Translations under genes and position numbers: made by a program
Source: a virus
DNA length: 40,636 nucleotides
Direction: 5' to 3' (one strand)
Virus record (IMG/VR): IMGVR_UViG_3300047480_000890
Span: 1 to 40,636 of that record
In this document: piece after piece, positions 6,448 to 12,773 of the stretch
Numbering within the stretch: the stretch's first letter is position 1
Layout of the letters: each line of letters opens with the position of its first letter
The notes under the pieces: model-generated
The model's database searches: none
What the model saw: only the letters and a program-made list of their open reading frames with translations
What the model was told of the DNA's origin: nothing

Positions 6448-6689
6448 ACAAACGAATTCAAGAACTTGCTGAACAGGCTGGTTTAGTTAAAATATTTGAT
6501 GAACATGCCAGTGAATATGGGAACGGTATGTTTGAAAATACTGCTTATCCTGAGTTAGAAAAATTCGCCAAGTTGATTGTCAAGGAATGCCTTGATCAAT
6601 GTTACTACCGTGGCATGAATGATGAACTGTATGCTGGCCAGCTGCGAGCTGCAGAATTTATTGAACAACATTTTGGAGTTGAAGAATGA
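6444..6689 (+). CDS. Array paralogue 1 (MNKRIQELAEQAG...FIEQHFGVEE), 81 aa
   Basis: First member of a family of 57-95 aa proteins in this array. It has three shared blocks: an N-terminal helix MN(K/E)RI.ELA.QAG, a central KFAKLIVKEC helix, and the C-terminal EQHFGVEE; the parts between vary in length and sequence. The GGAG that encodes the end of the protein is the ribosome-binding site of the next gene. Such small repeated ORFs occur in other environmental T4-type phages; their role is unknown. Confidence 0.78.
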   Translation: MNKRIQELAEQAGLVKIFDEHASEYGNGMFENTAYPELEKFAKLIVKECLDQCYYRGMNDELYAGQLRAAEFIEQHFGVEE

Positions 6690-6886
6690 ATGAACGAATT
6701 CGAGAACTGGCTAATCAGGCTGGGTTTCATGTTGCGCCGTATGAAGGCATCAATGACAACAATATGATTAAAAAGTTCGCTGAGCTGATTGTAGGGGAAT
6801 GTACTGACAGGATTCGCTTCTGTATCAAGAACGATATTGATTTTATTGCCGAACATGTTGAAAAACATTTTGGAGTTGAAGAATGA
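6686..6886 (+). CDS. Array paralogue 2, 66 aa
   Basis: Shares MNERIRELANQAG, KKFAELIVGEC and VEKHFGVEE with its neighbours. The first 36 nt match the next gene almost exactly (ATGAATGAACGAATTCGAGA...), so this pair looks like a recent duplication. Start and stop overlap the neighbours as ATGA. Unknown function; the two helices joined by a variable loop could form a small dimer. Confidence 0.78.
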   Translation: MNERIRELANQAGFHVAPYEGINDNNMIKKFAELIVGECTDRIRFCIKNDIDFIAEHVEKHFGVEE

Positions 6887-7116
6887 ATGAACGAATTCGA
6901 GAACTGGCTAATCAGGCTGGTGCGGAAGTAAAGATTATTCATGGTGATATGCTTTATATTTCTAAAGCAGATTTAGACTTGGAAAAGTTCGCCGAGTTGA
7001 TTGTTCGGAATTGTATTGTAGACTTTTACAGAAATTACCTAGATACCACTAGTGATGAAGATATCACCAAGCAGGTTGATAGATATGTAAAACAACAATT
7101 TGGAGTTGAAGAATGA
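6883..7116 (+). CDS. Array paralogue 3, 77 aa
   Basis: Same N-terminal block as paralogue 2 (MNERIRELANQAG), then an inserted variable stretch, LEKFAELIVRNC, a second variable segment and KQQFGVEE. At DNA level the block AAGTTCGCCGAGTTGATTG is nearly identical to that in five other members, which points to shared recent descent or gene conversion. ATGA overlaps on both sides. Confidence 0.78.
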   Translation: MNERIRELANQAGAEVKIIHGDMLYISKADLDLEKFAELIVRNCIVDFYRNYLDTTSDEDITKQVDRYVKQQFGVEE

Positions 7117-7346
7117 TTTACTGCACTTCCTGTAAACATCATGTTAGGTATTACCCTAATGGAATAGTTTGGTGTGGGAACCCAAAGAACGGTATTGATT
7201 TGTCTGATGGAAGTGCTAAACTCCATTATGCCAGTTTAAATAGAAAAGATGAAACTGGCTGTGGTGAGAAAGCGTTATGGTGGGAAGAAAAGGTGGAGAC
7301 AAAACCAACCAGTTGGTGGGAAATGTTTTGGAGTATGAAGAAATGA
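7113..7346 (+). CDS. Cysteine-rich zinc-binding-like protein in the array, 77 aa
   Basis: Not a member of the paralogue family. It has C4-x2-C7-x-HH near the N terminus, then WCGNP and a further Cys (TGCGE), the spacing of a small zinc ribbon, and a Trp-rich C terminus (WWEEK, SWWEMFW). It is placed between paralogues and ends in DNA resembling their shared tail (GGAGTATGAAGAAATGA), so the array seems to host foreign genes between coupling sequences. Function unknown. Confidence 0.75.
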   Translation: MIYCTSCKHHVRYYPNGIVWCGNPKNGIDLSDGSAKLHYASLNRKDETGCGEKALWWEEKVETKPTSWWEMFWSMKK

Positions 7347-7618
7347 ACGAACGATGGATTGGTATTGCAATGAAGGCCCACGCCCAGACCGGCAATGAGT
7401 TTGACCTGAATCATAAACCACTGGATGCTTTCTTAGCAAAGTTCGCCGAGTTGATTGTGCAGGAGTGTGCTCAATTACTATTTGCCGAATCAGAAAGACT
7501 TTACTCATATTCAAGTGAATGTGACAATATGCATGATAGTGATGAAGCCGAAGTTTGTGCAGAAAAGTGTATTGATAACATTAAAATGATTGAACAATAT
7601 TTCGGAGTTGAAGAATGA
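7343..7618 (+). CDS. Array paralogue 4, 91 aa
   Basis: Begins MNERWIGIAMKAHAQTG, carries AKFAELIVQECAQ in the middle and ends IEQYFGVEE. The segment between the last two blocks is longer than in other members and acidic with several Cys. The ATG at 7343, overlapping the previous stop, is chosen over an upstream in-frame ATG at 7277, which lies inside the preceding gene and would spoil the family N terminus. Confidence 0.77.
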   Translation: MNERWIGIAMKAHAQTGNEFDLNHKPLDAFLAKFAELIVQECAQLLFAESERLYSYSSECDNMHDSDEAEVCAEKCIDNIKMIEQYFGVEE

Positions 7619-7833
7619 AAGTCTATCTACTTTATTACGATACAGATTACGGTAGTCGTGAAGAATGGAATACATTCTACACCCCATGTGAAGTGTTTGA
7701 TTCCGAACAAAAGCGTCAGGCTCGCATTGATTTTATTAAAGCACAAAGCGAAGATTACACAGACGATGATTGTTTCCACAAAGTGGATACAGTGATTATG
7801 ACAGACGCTATGGCACAGGAGTGGGAAGAATGA
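7615..7833 (+). CDS. Small unrelated protein inserted in the array, 72 aa
   Basis: The product, MKVYLLYYDTDYGSREEWNTFY..., is a soluble, strongly acidic alpha/beta protein with no match to the paralogue family. It uses the GGAG of the preceding paralogue as ribosome-binding site and itself ends GTGGGAAGAATGA, so translation passes on by the same stop-start overlap. Conserved small proteins of this kind are common in T4-type phages; no function can be given. Confidence 0.73.
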   Translation: MKVYLLYYDTDYGSREEWNTFYTPCEVFDSEQKRQARIDFIKAQSEDYTDDDCFHKVDTVIMTDAMAQEWEE

Positions 7834-8117
7834 ACGAACGAATTAAAGAACTTGCTAAACAGGCTGAATTTTATGCTTGGGAAGAACTTGCTAAAGTTCC
7901 GGGCCCGGCGGAAATGGCCATTAGTAAAAGAGTATTTGACGGATCATTTAGGCTAAAGTTCGCCGAGTTGATTGTTCGGGAAATGTGTGGCTTAATGGAA
8001 CAAGCCGAAGATGATGCCTATCATTGTTTTGATCCCAGTGAGCGACCAACTGAACGCATTGAATGGTTGCGAGATTGGCAAGAAAGATTTACGAAACATT
8101 TCGGAGTTGAAGAATGA
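7830..8117 (+). CDS. Array paralogue 5, 95 aa
   Basis: MNERIKELAKQA at the start, LKFAELIVREMCG in the centre, and TKHFGVEE at the end; the longest family member, with an insertion between the first two blocks. The start at 7830 is set by the ATGA overlap and the family N terminus; the longer in-frame version from 7770 lies in the preceding gene. Confidence 0.77.
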   Translation: MNERIKELAKQAEFYAWEELAKVPGPAEMAISKRVFDGSFRLKFAELIVREMCGLMEQAEDDAYHCFDPSERPTERIEWLRDWQERFTKHFGVEE

Positions 8118-8293
8118 ACGACCGTATGTGGGAAATTGCTGAAGCGGCTAAAGATCAAGGTCCTAACTTTCATTACTACGACCCTGTGTTCTTGATTGAG
8201 TACACTAGATTAGTTGTATTAGAATGTTCCTTACAATGTAATCATAACGAAGATATGGATTTGATTGAAAAACATTTCGGAGTTGAAGAATGA
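8114..8293 (+). CDS. Array paralogue 6, short and divergent, 59 aa
   Basis: A 59-residue member: MNDRMWEIAEAAKDQG, a degenerate central block (YTRLVVLECSL instead of KFAELIVREC) and the intact end LIEKHFGVEE. Stop-start overlaps on both sides and the family signature at both ends make it a real gene despite its size. The eroded centre suggests it is drifting, while the tail, needed as the next ribosome-binding site, is kept. Confidence 0.75.
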   Translation: MNDRMWEIAEAAKDQGPNFHYYDPVFLIEYTRLVVLECSLQCNHNEDMDLIEKHFGVEE

Positions 8294-8538
8294 ACGAACG
8301 AATTAAAGAATTTGAGAAACAGGCCACTACTGTTGTGGAAGGATGGTCAGATGAAAATGGTACAACAAGGTACTATGAATTCAACAAAGAAAAGTTTGCT
8401 GAGTTGATTGTTCGGGAATGTATGGATTTAGTAAAAGGGTTCACGGTGGAAGACGAAGTAGGATGTTTGGATTACATTGAATTCCTGGAGTACGAAGCAA
8501 GTGAAGTTTTGAAAAAGCATTTCGGAGTTGAAGAATGA
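8290..8538 (+). CDS. Array paralogue 7, 82 aa
   Basis: MNERIKEFEKQATTVVEG, EKFAELIVRECMDL and LKKHFGVEE in the expected order. It is flanked by ATGA overlaps. The central DNA block (AAGTTTGCTGAGTTGATTG) differs from the array consensus only at synonymous sites. Function unknown. Confidence 0.78.
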   Translation: MNERIKEFEKQATTVVEGWSDENGTTRYYEFNKEKFAELIVRECMDLVKGFTVEDEVGCLDYIEFLEYEASEVLKKHFGVEE

Positions 8539-8666
8539 AAGACCCAAAGTTTGGTTATAGTTGGATATGGTTGCTACCATTCTACTACATTGCTCAACTT
8601 TACTTTTATATTCTTGAAAAGTGGTTCCCTAAAACATACAAGAAACATTTCGGAGTTGAAGAATGA
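8535..8666 (+). CDS. Chimeric 43-aa membrane peptide ending in the array tail
   Basis: The first 34 residues (MKDPKFGYSWIWLLPFYYIA...) form a hydrophobic single-span segment unrelated to the paralogues, yet the peptide ends KKHFGVEE exactly like them. It looks like a membrane-peptide gene fused in frame to the shared 3' tail, which supplies the ribosome-binding site for the gene at 8663. The ATGA overlaps support expression. Confidence 0.7.
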   Translation: MKDPKFGYSWIWLLPFYYIAQLYFYILEKWFPKTYKKHFGVEE

Positions 8667-8944
8667 GATCAAAATTTGATATAGTTGATCGCAATGTAGA
8701 ACACAATATTGTTTTCATTGAGGATGACTGTGACGCTAATGGCGATGCTATAATGACAGTTACCAATGATGCCGAAAATGTGCTCGAATACTTTCAAAGA
8801 CTTTACGGCAAAAATGTTCGCATTGTATACCGTGACACTGAAATGGAGTGGTGGGAAATTGTAACCAATCACAAAACTTGGATGGGCTCTATCATTAGCT
8901 TCAAACCCTGGCATGGCCTTGCTTGGGATATTCTTAAAAAGTAA
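8663..8944 (+). CDS. Small hypothetical protein, 93 aa
   Basis: Soluble acidic N-terminal half (MRSKFDIVDRNVEHNIVFIEDDCD...) and Trp-rich C-terminal half (MEWWEIVTNHKTWMGSI...WHGLAWDILKK). It uses the GGAG of the chimeric peptide before it. It ends the first part of the array; its TAA lies in a terminator hairpin followed by a new promoter. No family recognised. Confidence 0.75.
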   Translation: MRSKFDIVDRNVEHNIVFIEDDCDANGDAIMTVTNDAENVLEYFQRLYGKNVRIVYRDTEMEWWEIVTNHKTWMGSIISFKPWHGLAWDILKK

Positions 8945-8963
8945 TACTCAAGTACTACTTTTT
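8936..8963 (+). terminator. Terminator hairpin enclosing a stop codon
   Basis: AAAAAGTA / TACTTTTT stem with an inner short stem and TCAA loop, followed by a T-run. The TAA stop of the gene at 8663 lies inside. A promoter follows within 10 nt. Confidence 0.72.
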
Positions 8964-8969
8964 TTTGGT

Positions 8970-8998
8970 TTGACAATAATTCCTGTTTTTGCTATAAT
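8970..8998 (+). promoter_or_regulatory. Strong sigma70-type promoter
   Basis: TTGACA, exactly 17 nt, TATAAT with extended TGC before the -10. It drives the second part of the array from 9029, whose ATG has AAGGGGC upstream. Confidence 0.88.
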
Positions 8999-9028
8999 AT
9001 ACACATAGTAAGAAATAAGGGGCAGACG

Positions 9029-9247
9029 ATGACAACTGTAGCACAAATGATCGAATGGATGAAGACACTCCCCCAGGACGCAGAAGTCGAGTGTGGTGTC
9101 GAGGAGAGCAAGGGCTACGACACTTGGATGGCTATGAAGCCTGTGGATATCTCTGATTGCTATGTTATTGACTACACTAGCGAAGAAGACCGCGCCAAGT
9201 ATCCTGCTATGGCTGGCAAGACCATTGTTATGATCCGAGGAGAATGA
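9029..9247 (+). CDS. Small conserved phage protein, 72 aa
   Basis: MTTVAQMIEWMKTLPQDAEVECGVEESKG...: a short N-terminal helix followed by strands. The opening resembles the widespread phage type in which V..MIEWLKTLPQDA precedes a small beta domain. It is the first gene behind a strong promoter; GAGGAGA at its end forms the ribosome-binding site of the next gene. Base composition is more GC-rich than the array. Function unknown. Confidence 0.8.
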   Translation: MTTVAQMIEWMKTLPQDAEVECGVEESKGYDTWMAMKPVDISDCYVIDYTSEEDRAKYPAMAGKTIVMIRGE

Positions 9248-9248
9248 G

Positions 9249-9443
9249 ATGAACACAAAAGAAATGATCGAAGAGGTCATGACCGAGTATTACAACGGAG
9301 GGTTCATCGACTCCTCCGGAGCAAGAGAGAACTTGGAAGAATTGGTCAAGAAGGTTGTGAAAGAATGTTGCCATAAGTTGGAGAATGATGGCATGGTTGA
9401 AGTGGCTATGGAAATGAAAGAACATTTCGGAGTTAAAGAATGA
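9249..9443 (+). CDS. Divergent array paralogue 8, 64 aa
   Basis: MNTKEMIEEVMTEYYNGG lacks the usual N-terminal block, but LEELVKKVVKECCHKL matches the central block in layout and MKEHFGVKE the C terminus. So only the 3' part is clearly related. GAGGAGAATGAG precedes the ATG and the stop overlaps the next gene. Confidence 0.75.
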   Translation: MNTKEMIEEVMTEYYNGGFIDSSGARENLEELVKKVVKECCHKLENDGMVEVAMEMKEHFGVKE

Positions 9444-9667
9444 ACGAACGAATTGAAAAACTTGCTGAACAGGCTGCAGCCTATGCTTGGGAACAAATAG
9501 ACCTGGGTGCTAACTTTGACGAACAACCTCGATACTTTGCAGAAAAGTTCGCCGAGTTGATTGTGGCAGAATGTGCTAATGAACTGCTAAAATGGCGACA
9601 AGAACCTTTCCCAATGGATGCTGAATCGGCTGCACGAATCATCAAACAACACTTTGGAGTTAAATGA
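9440..9667 (+). CDS. Array paralogue 9, 75 aa
   Basis: MNERIEKLAEQAAAYAWEQ, AEKFAELIVAEC and IIKQHFGVK, a complete member whose tail has lost the final Glu-Glu (GGAGTTAAATGATGA). The AAYAWE segment also occurs in paralogue 5, which suggests exchange between members. Confidence 0.78.
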   Translation: MNERIEKLAEQAAAYAWEQIDLGANFDEQPRYFAEKFAELIVAECANELLKWRQEPFPMDAESAARIIKQHFGVK

Positions 9668-9834
9668 TGACTTTAATCTACGATGACTTTGACGAAGTTT
9701 ATATTTGGGTAGACAGCCAAGACCACAATGTGGAACTCAGTCCTGAATACGATGACGAAGCATCAGCAAGGCAATGGTATGGTAAAGTTGCTGCTATTAT
9801 GCTTGCGGAATTTGGAACTAAACGCCATGACTGA
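9667..9834 (+). CDS. Small hypothetical protein, 55 aa
   Basis: MTLIYDDFDEVYIWVDSQDHN..., an acidic soluble protein with a C-terminal helix (ASARQWYGKVAAIMLAEFG). Two consecutive ATGs occur (9664 and 9667); the second is preferred because it keeps the 7-nt spacing from GGAG seen at every array junction. The end overlaps the next gene by 8 nt. Function unknown. Confidence 0.68.
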   Translation: MTLIYDDFDEVYIWVDSQDHNVELSPEYDDEASARQWYGKVAAIMLAEFGTKRHD

Positions 9835-9913
9835 TTATAAGTTAAAAAATTATGTGTGGCTAGCCATTATTGCATTGTATGCTATTGTAGCCATTGTTAT
9901 AAACCTAGGGTAA
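9827..9913 (+). CDS. 28-aa membrane peptide
   Basis: MTDYKLKNY followed by a single hydrophobic helix (VWLAIIALYAIVAIVI) and NLG. It overlaps the preceding gene by 8 nt and ends 6 nt before the next ATG. A longer in-frame version exists upstream but would overlap the preceding gene almost entirely. The very short length makes this a moderate call. Confidence 0.5.
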   Translation: MTDYKLKNYVWLAIIALYAIVAIVINLG

Positions 9914-9919
9914 TACACT

Positions 9920-10147
9920 ATGGCCGAGTACCTACTAGTGTTTTATTTGGTAGCGGCTGACTACAGCAGCATGCAGTTGCGTTATGCCATGGGACCAATG
10001 ACTAGAAATACCTGTATTAATTTGACATTGAAAACTCCTGAACTGGCAAAGATTTATGAAGTTGAAGATACCATTTACTTGTGTACAAGGATCAAAGACT
10101 TCAAACAATATTACCCCACTGTCAAATTTAATGTAAGGTATTTGTAA
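9920..10147 (+). CDS. Small hypothetical protein, 75 aa
   Basis: MAEYLLVFYLVAADYSSMQLRYAMGPM...; a hydrophobic start that may be a strand rather than a membrane helix, then three cysteines or near-cysteine positions (NTCIN, LCTRI). AGGG lies 10 nt upstream and its stop overlaps the next ATG (TAATG). Unassigned. Confidence 0.68.
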   Translation: MAEYLLVFYLVAADYSSMQLRYAMGPMTRNTCINLTLKTPELAKIYEVEDTIYLCTRIKDFKQYYPTVKFNVRYL

Positions 10148-10260
10148 TGGATGTTTACGATCAGCTAAAGCTAATTTTAACAGCAGTCTTCATTACAGTC
10201 ATTTATGTTGAATTTGAAACTATCAAAAAACTTTTAAGGAAAATGTATGTTACCCGATAA
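10147..10260 (+). CDS. 37-aa membrane peptide
   Basis: MDVYDQLKLILTAVFITVIYVEFETIKKLLRKMYVTR: one hydrophobic segment (about residues 8-21) and a basic tail. TAATG overlap with the gene before and 14-nt overlap with the gene after support it. Function unknown. Confidence 0.55.
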   Translation: MDVYDQLKLILTAVFITVIYVEFETIKKLLRKMYVTR

Positions 10261-10534
10261 CTGGACCGAATATACCGTAGATCAACGCAATGCTTGGTTG
10301 CGTGACGCACTGAAACAAGACCTTAACATTACTTTTACCAAAGTAGACGGCACTGAACGCACCATGCCCTGCACACTGAGAGCAGATGCACTGCCACCAC
10401 AGCCTGTGGTAGAAAACAAAAAACCAAAAGCACCTAAACCTGAAACACTGTCTGTTTGGGTGCTGGATAAAAACGAATGGCGTAGTTTTCGAGTAATGAA
10501 TGTCACTTCGGTTGAACGGCTTGTGGCTTTTTAA
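10247..10534 (+). CDS. DUF2693-like SH3-barrel phage protein, 95 aa
   Basis: The pattern ITFTKVDGTERTMPCTL...VWVLDKNEWRSFRV is that of the DUF2693 family common in T4-type phages, small proteins predicted to form an SH3-like barrel. An N-terminal helix (VDQRNAWLRDAL) precedes the barrel, and a Pro/Lys-rich linker lies at about residues 50-66. The usual role is unknown; a nucleic-acid or protein-binding adaptor is plausible. A promoter begins right after the stop. Confidence 0.78.
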   Translation: MLPDNWTEYTVDQRNAWLRDALKQDLNITFTKVDGTERTMPCTLRADALPPQPVVENKKPKAPKPETLSVWVLDKNEWRSFRVMNVTSVERLVAF

Positions 10535-10544
10535 TCAAACTGTA

Positions 10545-10573
10545 TTGACCTTAATGAACTTTTACAATACAAT
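10545..10573 (+). promoter_or_regulatory. Sigma70-type promoter for the wHTH gene
   Basis: TTGACC, 17-nt spacer, TACAAT. The 50-nt leader contains an ACTGC/GCAGT hairpin (about 10579-10599) that could be an operator for the regulator it precedes. Confidence 0.68.
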
Positions 10574-10623
10574 AGATCTTAACTGCTAATAACAAGCAGT
10601 AACTTTTAAAAGGAACTTAAATT

Positions 10624-10884
10624 ATGTTTTCACAAGAATCTAAAACTCAAAAACTTCTTAATGCTTTGCAAAACGGCGAAGCAATGACGGCTAGCCAAAT
10701 CGCCAAGCGTTTCAGCATTGGCAACCCCAGCGCAGAAGTCAGCCGCATTCGTCATGCTGGCTTTGCTGTATACGCTAACCAGCGCAAAGCAGGCAACGGT
10801 GTTCGTGTTACCGAGTACCGTTTGGGAACTCCTAGCCGCGAAGTTGTAGCTGCTGGCTATCGTGCTTTGGCCCTGGGTCTATAA
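10624..10884 (+). CDS. Winged helix-turn-helix DNA-binding protein, 86 aa
   Basis: Residues about 10-45 (QKLLNALQNGEAMTASQIAKRFSIGNPSAEVSRIRHAG) fit a winged HTH: helix, TASQIAKRF helix, then recognition helix PSAEVSRIR. The wing carries YANQRKAGNGVRVTEYRLG. Many T4-type phages have this small protein; a transcriptional role is likely but targets are unknown. AAAGGAA precedes the ATG. A long leader and its own promoter suggest independent control. The stop codon begins a 16-bp palindrome and a terminator follows. Confidence 0.82.
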   Translation: MFSQESKTQKLLNALQNGEAMTASQIAKRFSIGNPSAEVSRIRHAGFAVYANQRKAGNGVRVTEYRLGTPSREVVAAGYRALALGL

Positions 10885-10926
10885 TACCTAGGTATTAATT
10901 GCAAAGGCACTTTGGTGCCTTTTTTC
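10882..10926 (+). terminator. Stop-codon palindrome plus Rho-independent terminator
   Basis: TAATACCTAGGTATTA (10882-10897) is a perfect palindrome starting with the stop codon. It is followed by AAGGCAC-TTTG-GTGCCTT and six T (10904-10926), a strong terminator. Confidence 0.88.
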
Positions 10927-10949
10927 ATTTATAAATATAATATAACCAG

Positions 10950-10978
10950 TTGCAACTATATCTCAATTCTGCTATAAT
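10950..10978 (+). promoter_or_regulatory. Sigma70-type promoter, extended -10
   Basis: TTGCAA, 17-nt spacer, TATAAT with TGC before it. The metallophosphoesterase ATG is 31 nt downstream. Confidence 0.85.
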
Positions 10979-11008
10979 ATTGGCATAGATTCAAATTGAG
11001 TAAGACCA

Positions 11009-11881
11009 ATGAAATTTTCTGTTATCAGCGACCTACACTTAGAGTTTGCAGACCTTGAACTACCTGGCGGAGAAGTTTTAATTCTCTCGGGCGATGTCTG
11101 TGAAGCCAAACATGTTAAAGCCGAATATGATGTTAACAACATCATGAATCCCGGCGGGCCTGCCAACGGCAATTTCAAACGGTCGGATCGTTATACTCGT
11201 TTCTTTCACGAAGAATGCAGCAAGTATGATCGTGTTGTTTATGTTATGGGCAATCACGAGCACTATGGTGGTAGGTTTGATAAGACCCGTGACTATCTCG
11301 CAAGTGTGCTGCCTAAGAACATTGAGCTGTTGGAAAAGTCATATACCGAAATTGACAATGTCGTTGTAGTAGGTGCCACACTGTGGACTGATTTGAATAA
11401 AAATGATCCAATTACTGCTTGGACCTTAAAATCCAGCATGAATGATTATCGTGTAATTCAAAACTTCTACAAGGAAAAAAACTTGTATTACAAGTTAACT
11501 CCTGAACAAACCAAAGCAGATCACATGGCGGCTCGTCAGTACATCAGTGACATTGCTGATAAATTTGCAGACAGGCCCGTGGTTGTGGTAACGCATCACA
11601 GTCCCAGCAGACTCAGCACTAAACCAAAGTATCAAGATGACTATCATATGAACGGTGGTTACAGCAGTAGTTTGGAAGACTTGATTGAGCGTCATCCAAA
11701 CATTATCGCCTGGCATCACGGACATACACATGATATATTTAAATATCAAATCGGTAATACTTGGATTATGTGTAATCCAAGAGGCTATGTCGGCTACGAA
11801 GAACGGGCAAAATCATTTAAGGTGCAAGGATACTCTGTAGTTAACGGAAAAGTAAAGTTTAGTGAATCTGAGTGGGTTTAA
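11009..11881 (+). CDS. Calcineurin-like metallophosphoesterase, 290 aa
   Basis: Di-metal phosphoesterase with the full motif set: D8-x-H10 (SDLHLEF), SGD (D29), GNHEH (82-85), THHSPS and GHTH near the C terminus (HHGHTHDIF). The fold is shared by phosphoprotein, nucleotide and nucleic-acid phosphoesterases; the substrate cannot be read from sequence. T4-type phages carry such enzymes as nucleotidases or regulatory phosphatases. It stands alone behind an early-type promoter, with a convergent endonuclease gene overlapping its 3' end by 23 nt. Confidence 0.92.
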   Translation: MKFSVISDLHLEFADLELPGGEVLILSGDVCEAKHVKAEYDVNNIMNPGGPANGNFKRSDRYTRFFHEECSKYDRVVYVMGNHEHYGGRFDKTRDYLASVLPKNIELLEKSYTEIDNVVVVGATLWTDLNKNDPITAWTLKSSMNDYRVIQNFYKEKNLYYKLTPEQTKADHMAARQYISDIADKFADRPVVVVTHHSPSRLSTKPKYQDDYHMNGGYSSSLEDLIERHPNIIAWHHGHTHDIFKYQIGNTWIMCNPRGYVGYEERAKSFKVQGYSVVNGKVKFSESEWV

Positions 11882-12557
11882 CTAATCTGCCTTTAACCCA
11901 ATCTAAGCCAGGGCTATTAACTGCCATTTTGTTTTGACTCCCATTGTTCCACCAATGGGATCCTTTTGCAGAATGTCTACCTTTGCCACCCGCAAATGCT
12001 TTAGAAGTTAGTCTACCAAATTGAAAATTTTCTGGGATATTTGTCGGTAAAACCATTATTTCTTTTGTACCGTTGTTGACCCAAATTTTTTCTTTTTGTA
12101 TTTTTGCTCCTAATATTGCACCAATGTTATTAAATTTTAGTCTTCCTAACACAAATGATGCATCCGGTGGTTCAGGCCTAAAAGTTTGTTTTGTTCCATT
12201 ATTCCACCATCTACAAGTCTTGCCGTATTCTGACAATTTTGGAAGCCATTTCTTAAACCCTTCAGTTGCCGAAGTATCTCCACCGTCATTTCCAGTCTCT
12301 GGTTTTAAATTGGCCCATTCTTTAGATTCTACTATATTATTTTTTATACTAAATTCGACGGCGGCCTTTTTACATAAGTCCTCATCAGTAAAAAATCCAA
12401 GAATTTCTGTTGAAATGTCTTCACCGTATTTTTTTAAATGGCGTAACCAAACTGTTCCGGAACCTTTATAGACGTATGGATCTCTGGTGGTTTTACCAAA
12501 ATATTTTAACTTAGTAAGATTATGTGTTTTAATATACAAGGTAGTTGGTTTAAACAT
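11859..12557 (-). CDS. GIY-YIG homing endonuclease with repeated DNA-binding modules
   Basis: N-terminal GIY-YIG nuclease core in its phage variant (LYIKTHN...KLKYFGKTT...YKGSG, then HLKKYG and the E of the DEDL/AAVEF helices). The C-terminal two thirds hold repeats of a WWNNGTK...P....F..GRL module (four copies, about residues 120-232), a layout typical of DNA-binding modules of phage homing endonucleases. It is on the strand opposite its neighbours, lies between the phosphoesterase and tRNA-Arg, and has no good ribosome-binding site. The start MFKPTT at 12557 matches where such proteins begin; an in-frame extension reaches 12584. Confidence 0.78.
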   Translation of the reverse strand: MFKPTTLYIKTHNLTKLKYFGKTTRDPYVYKGSGTVWLRHLKKYGEDISTEILGFFTDEDLCKKAAVEFSIKNNIVESKEWANLKPETGNDGGDTSATEGFKKWLPKLSEYGKTCRWWNNGTKQTFRPEPPDASFVLGRLKFNNIGAILGAKIQKEKIWVNNGTKEIMVLPTNIPENFQFGRLTSKAFAGGKGRHSAKGSHWWNNGSQNKMAVNSPGLDWVKGRLVKPTQIH

Positions 12558-12564
12558 ATAAATA
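12557..12564 (+). promoter_or_regulatory. Perfect T4 late box TATAAATA
   Basis: Exact TATAAATA on the + strand, 74 nt upstream of the tRNA. It overlaps the start of the minus-strand endonuclease, so it may be chance or may drive the tRNA late. Confidence 0.4.
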
Positions 12565-12600
12565 TTTAGCATGGACATACACACAAATAACCAAAATTCT

Positions 12601-12630
12601 TTGACCCAACGGTAGGCTTTGTGTTATAAT
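12601..12630 (+). promoter_or_regulatory. Sigma70-type promoter for tRNA-Arg
   Basis: TTGACC, 18-nt spacer, TATAAT with extended TGT. The tRNA begins 8 nt after the -10, i.e. at the transcription start. Confidence 0.8.
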
Positions 12631-12637
12631 AGATTAT

Positions 12638-12712
12638 CTGGCGTTAGTATAATGGATAATACAATCGGCTTCTACCCGATGAATGTGGGTTCGATTCCTG
12701 CACGCCGGACCA
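12638..12712 (+). tRNA. tRNA-Arg(UCU)
   Basis: Full cloverleaf: acceptor CTGGCGT/ACGCCGG, D arm GTAT/ATAC, anticodon stem ATCGG/CCGAT with loop CTTCTAC (anticodon TCT), T arm with loop TTCGATT, discriminator A and encoded CCA. It reads AGA codons, which are frequent in the phage genes here but typically rare in betaproteobacteria. A hairpin CTGATAT-TTTT-ATATCAG (12719-12736) follows and may terminate transcription or guide 3' processing. Confidence 0.95.
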
Positions 12713-12746
12713 AGATAACTGATATTTTTATATCAGTAAAATTACT

Positions 12747-12754
12747 AATAAATA
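12747..12754 (+). promoter_or_regulatory. T4-type late promoter box
   Basis: AATAAATA in the sequence TACTAATAAATAACT. Transcription from near 12760 gives a 14-nt leader containing AAGGA before the barrel-protein ATG. Confidence 0.6.
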
Positions 12755-12773
12755 ACTTTTTTAAGGAAAAACA

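Larger units (their letters stand above)
6669..9667 (+). repeat. Dispersed boundary repeat (GGAGTTGAAGAATGA) of the small-gene array
   Basis: A roughly 21-nt sequence, CA(T/A)TT(C/T) followed by GGAGTTGAAGAATGA, ends the genes at 6689, 6886, 7116, 7618, 8117, 8293, 8538 and 8666; variants end at 9443 and 9667. It encodes the C-terminal HFGVEE, contains a GGAG Shine-Dalgarno 7 nt before the next ATG, and includes the stop-start overlap. A second dispersed block encoding KFAELIVREC lies near the middle of the paralogues. Confidence 0.85.
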
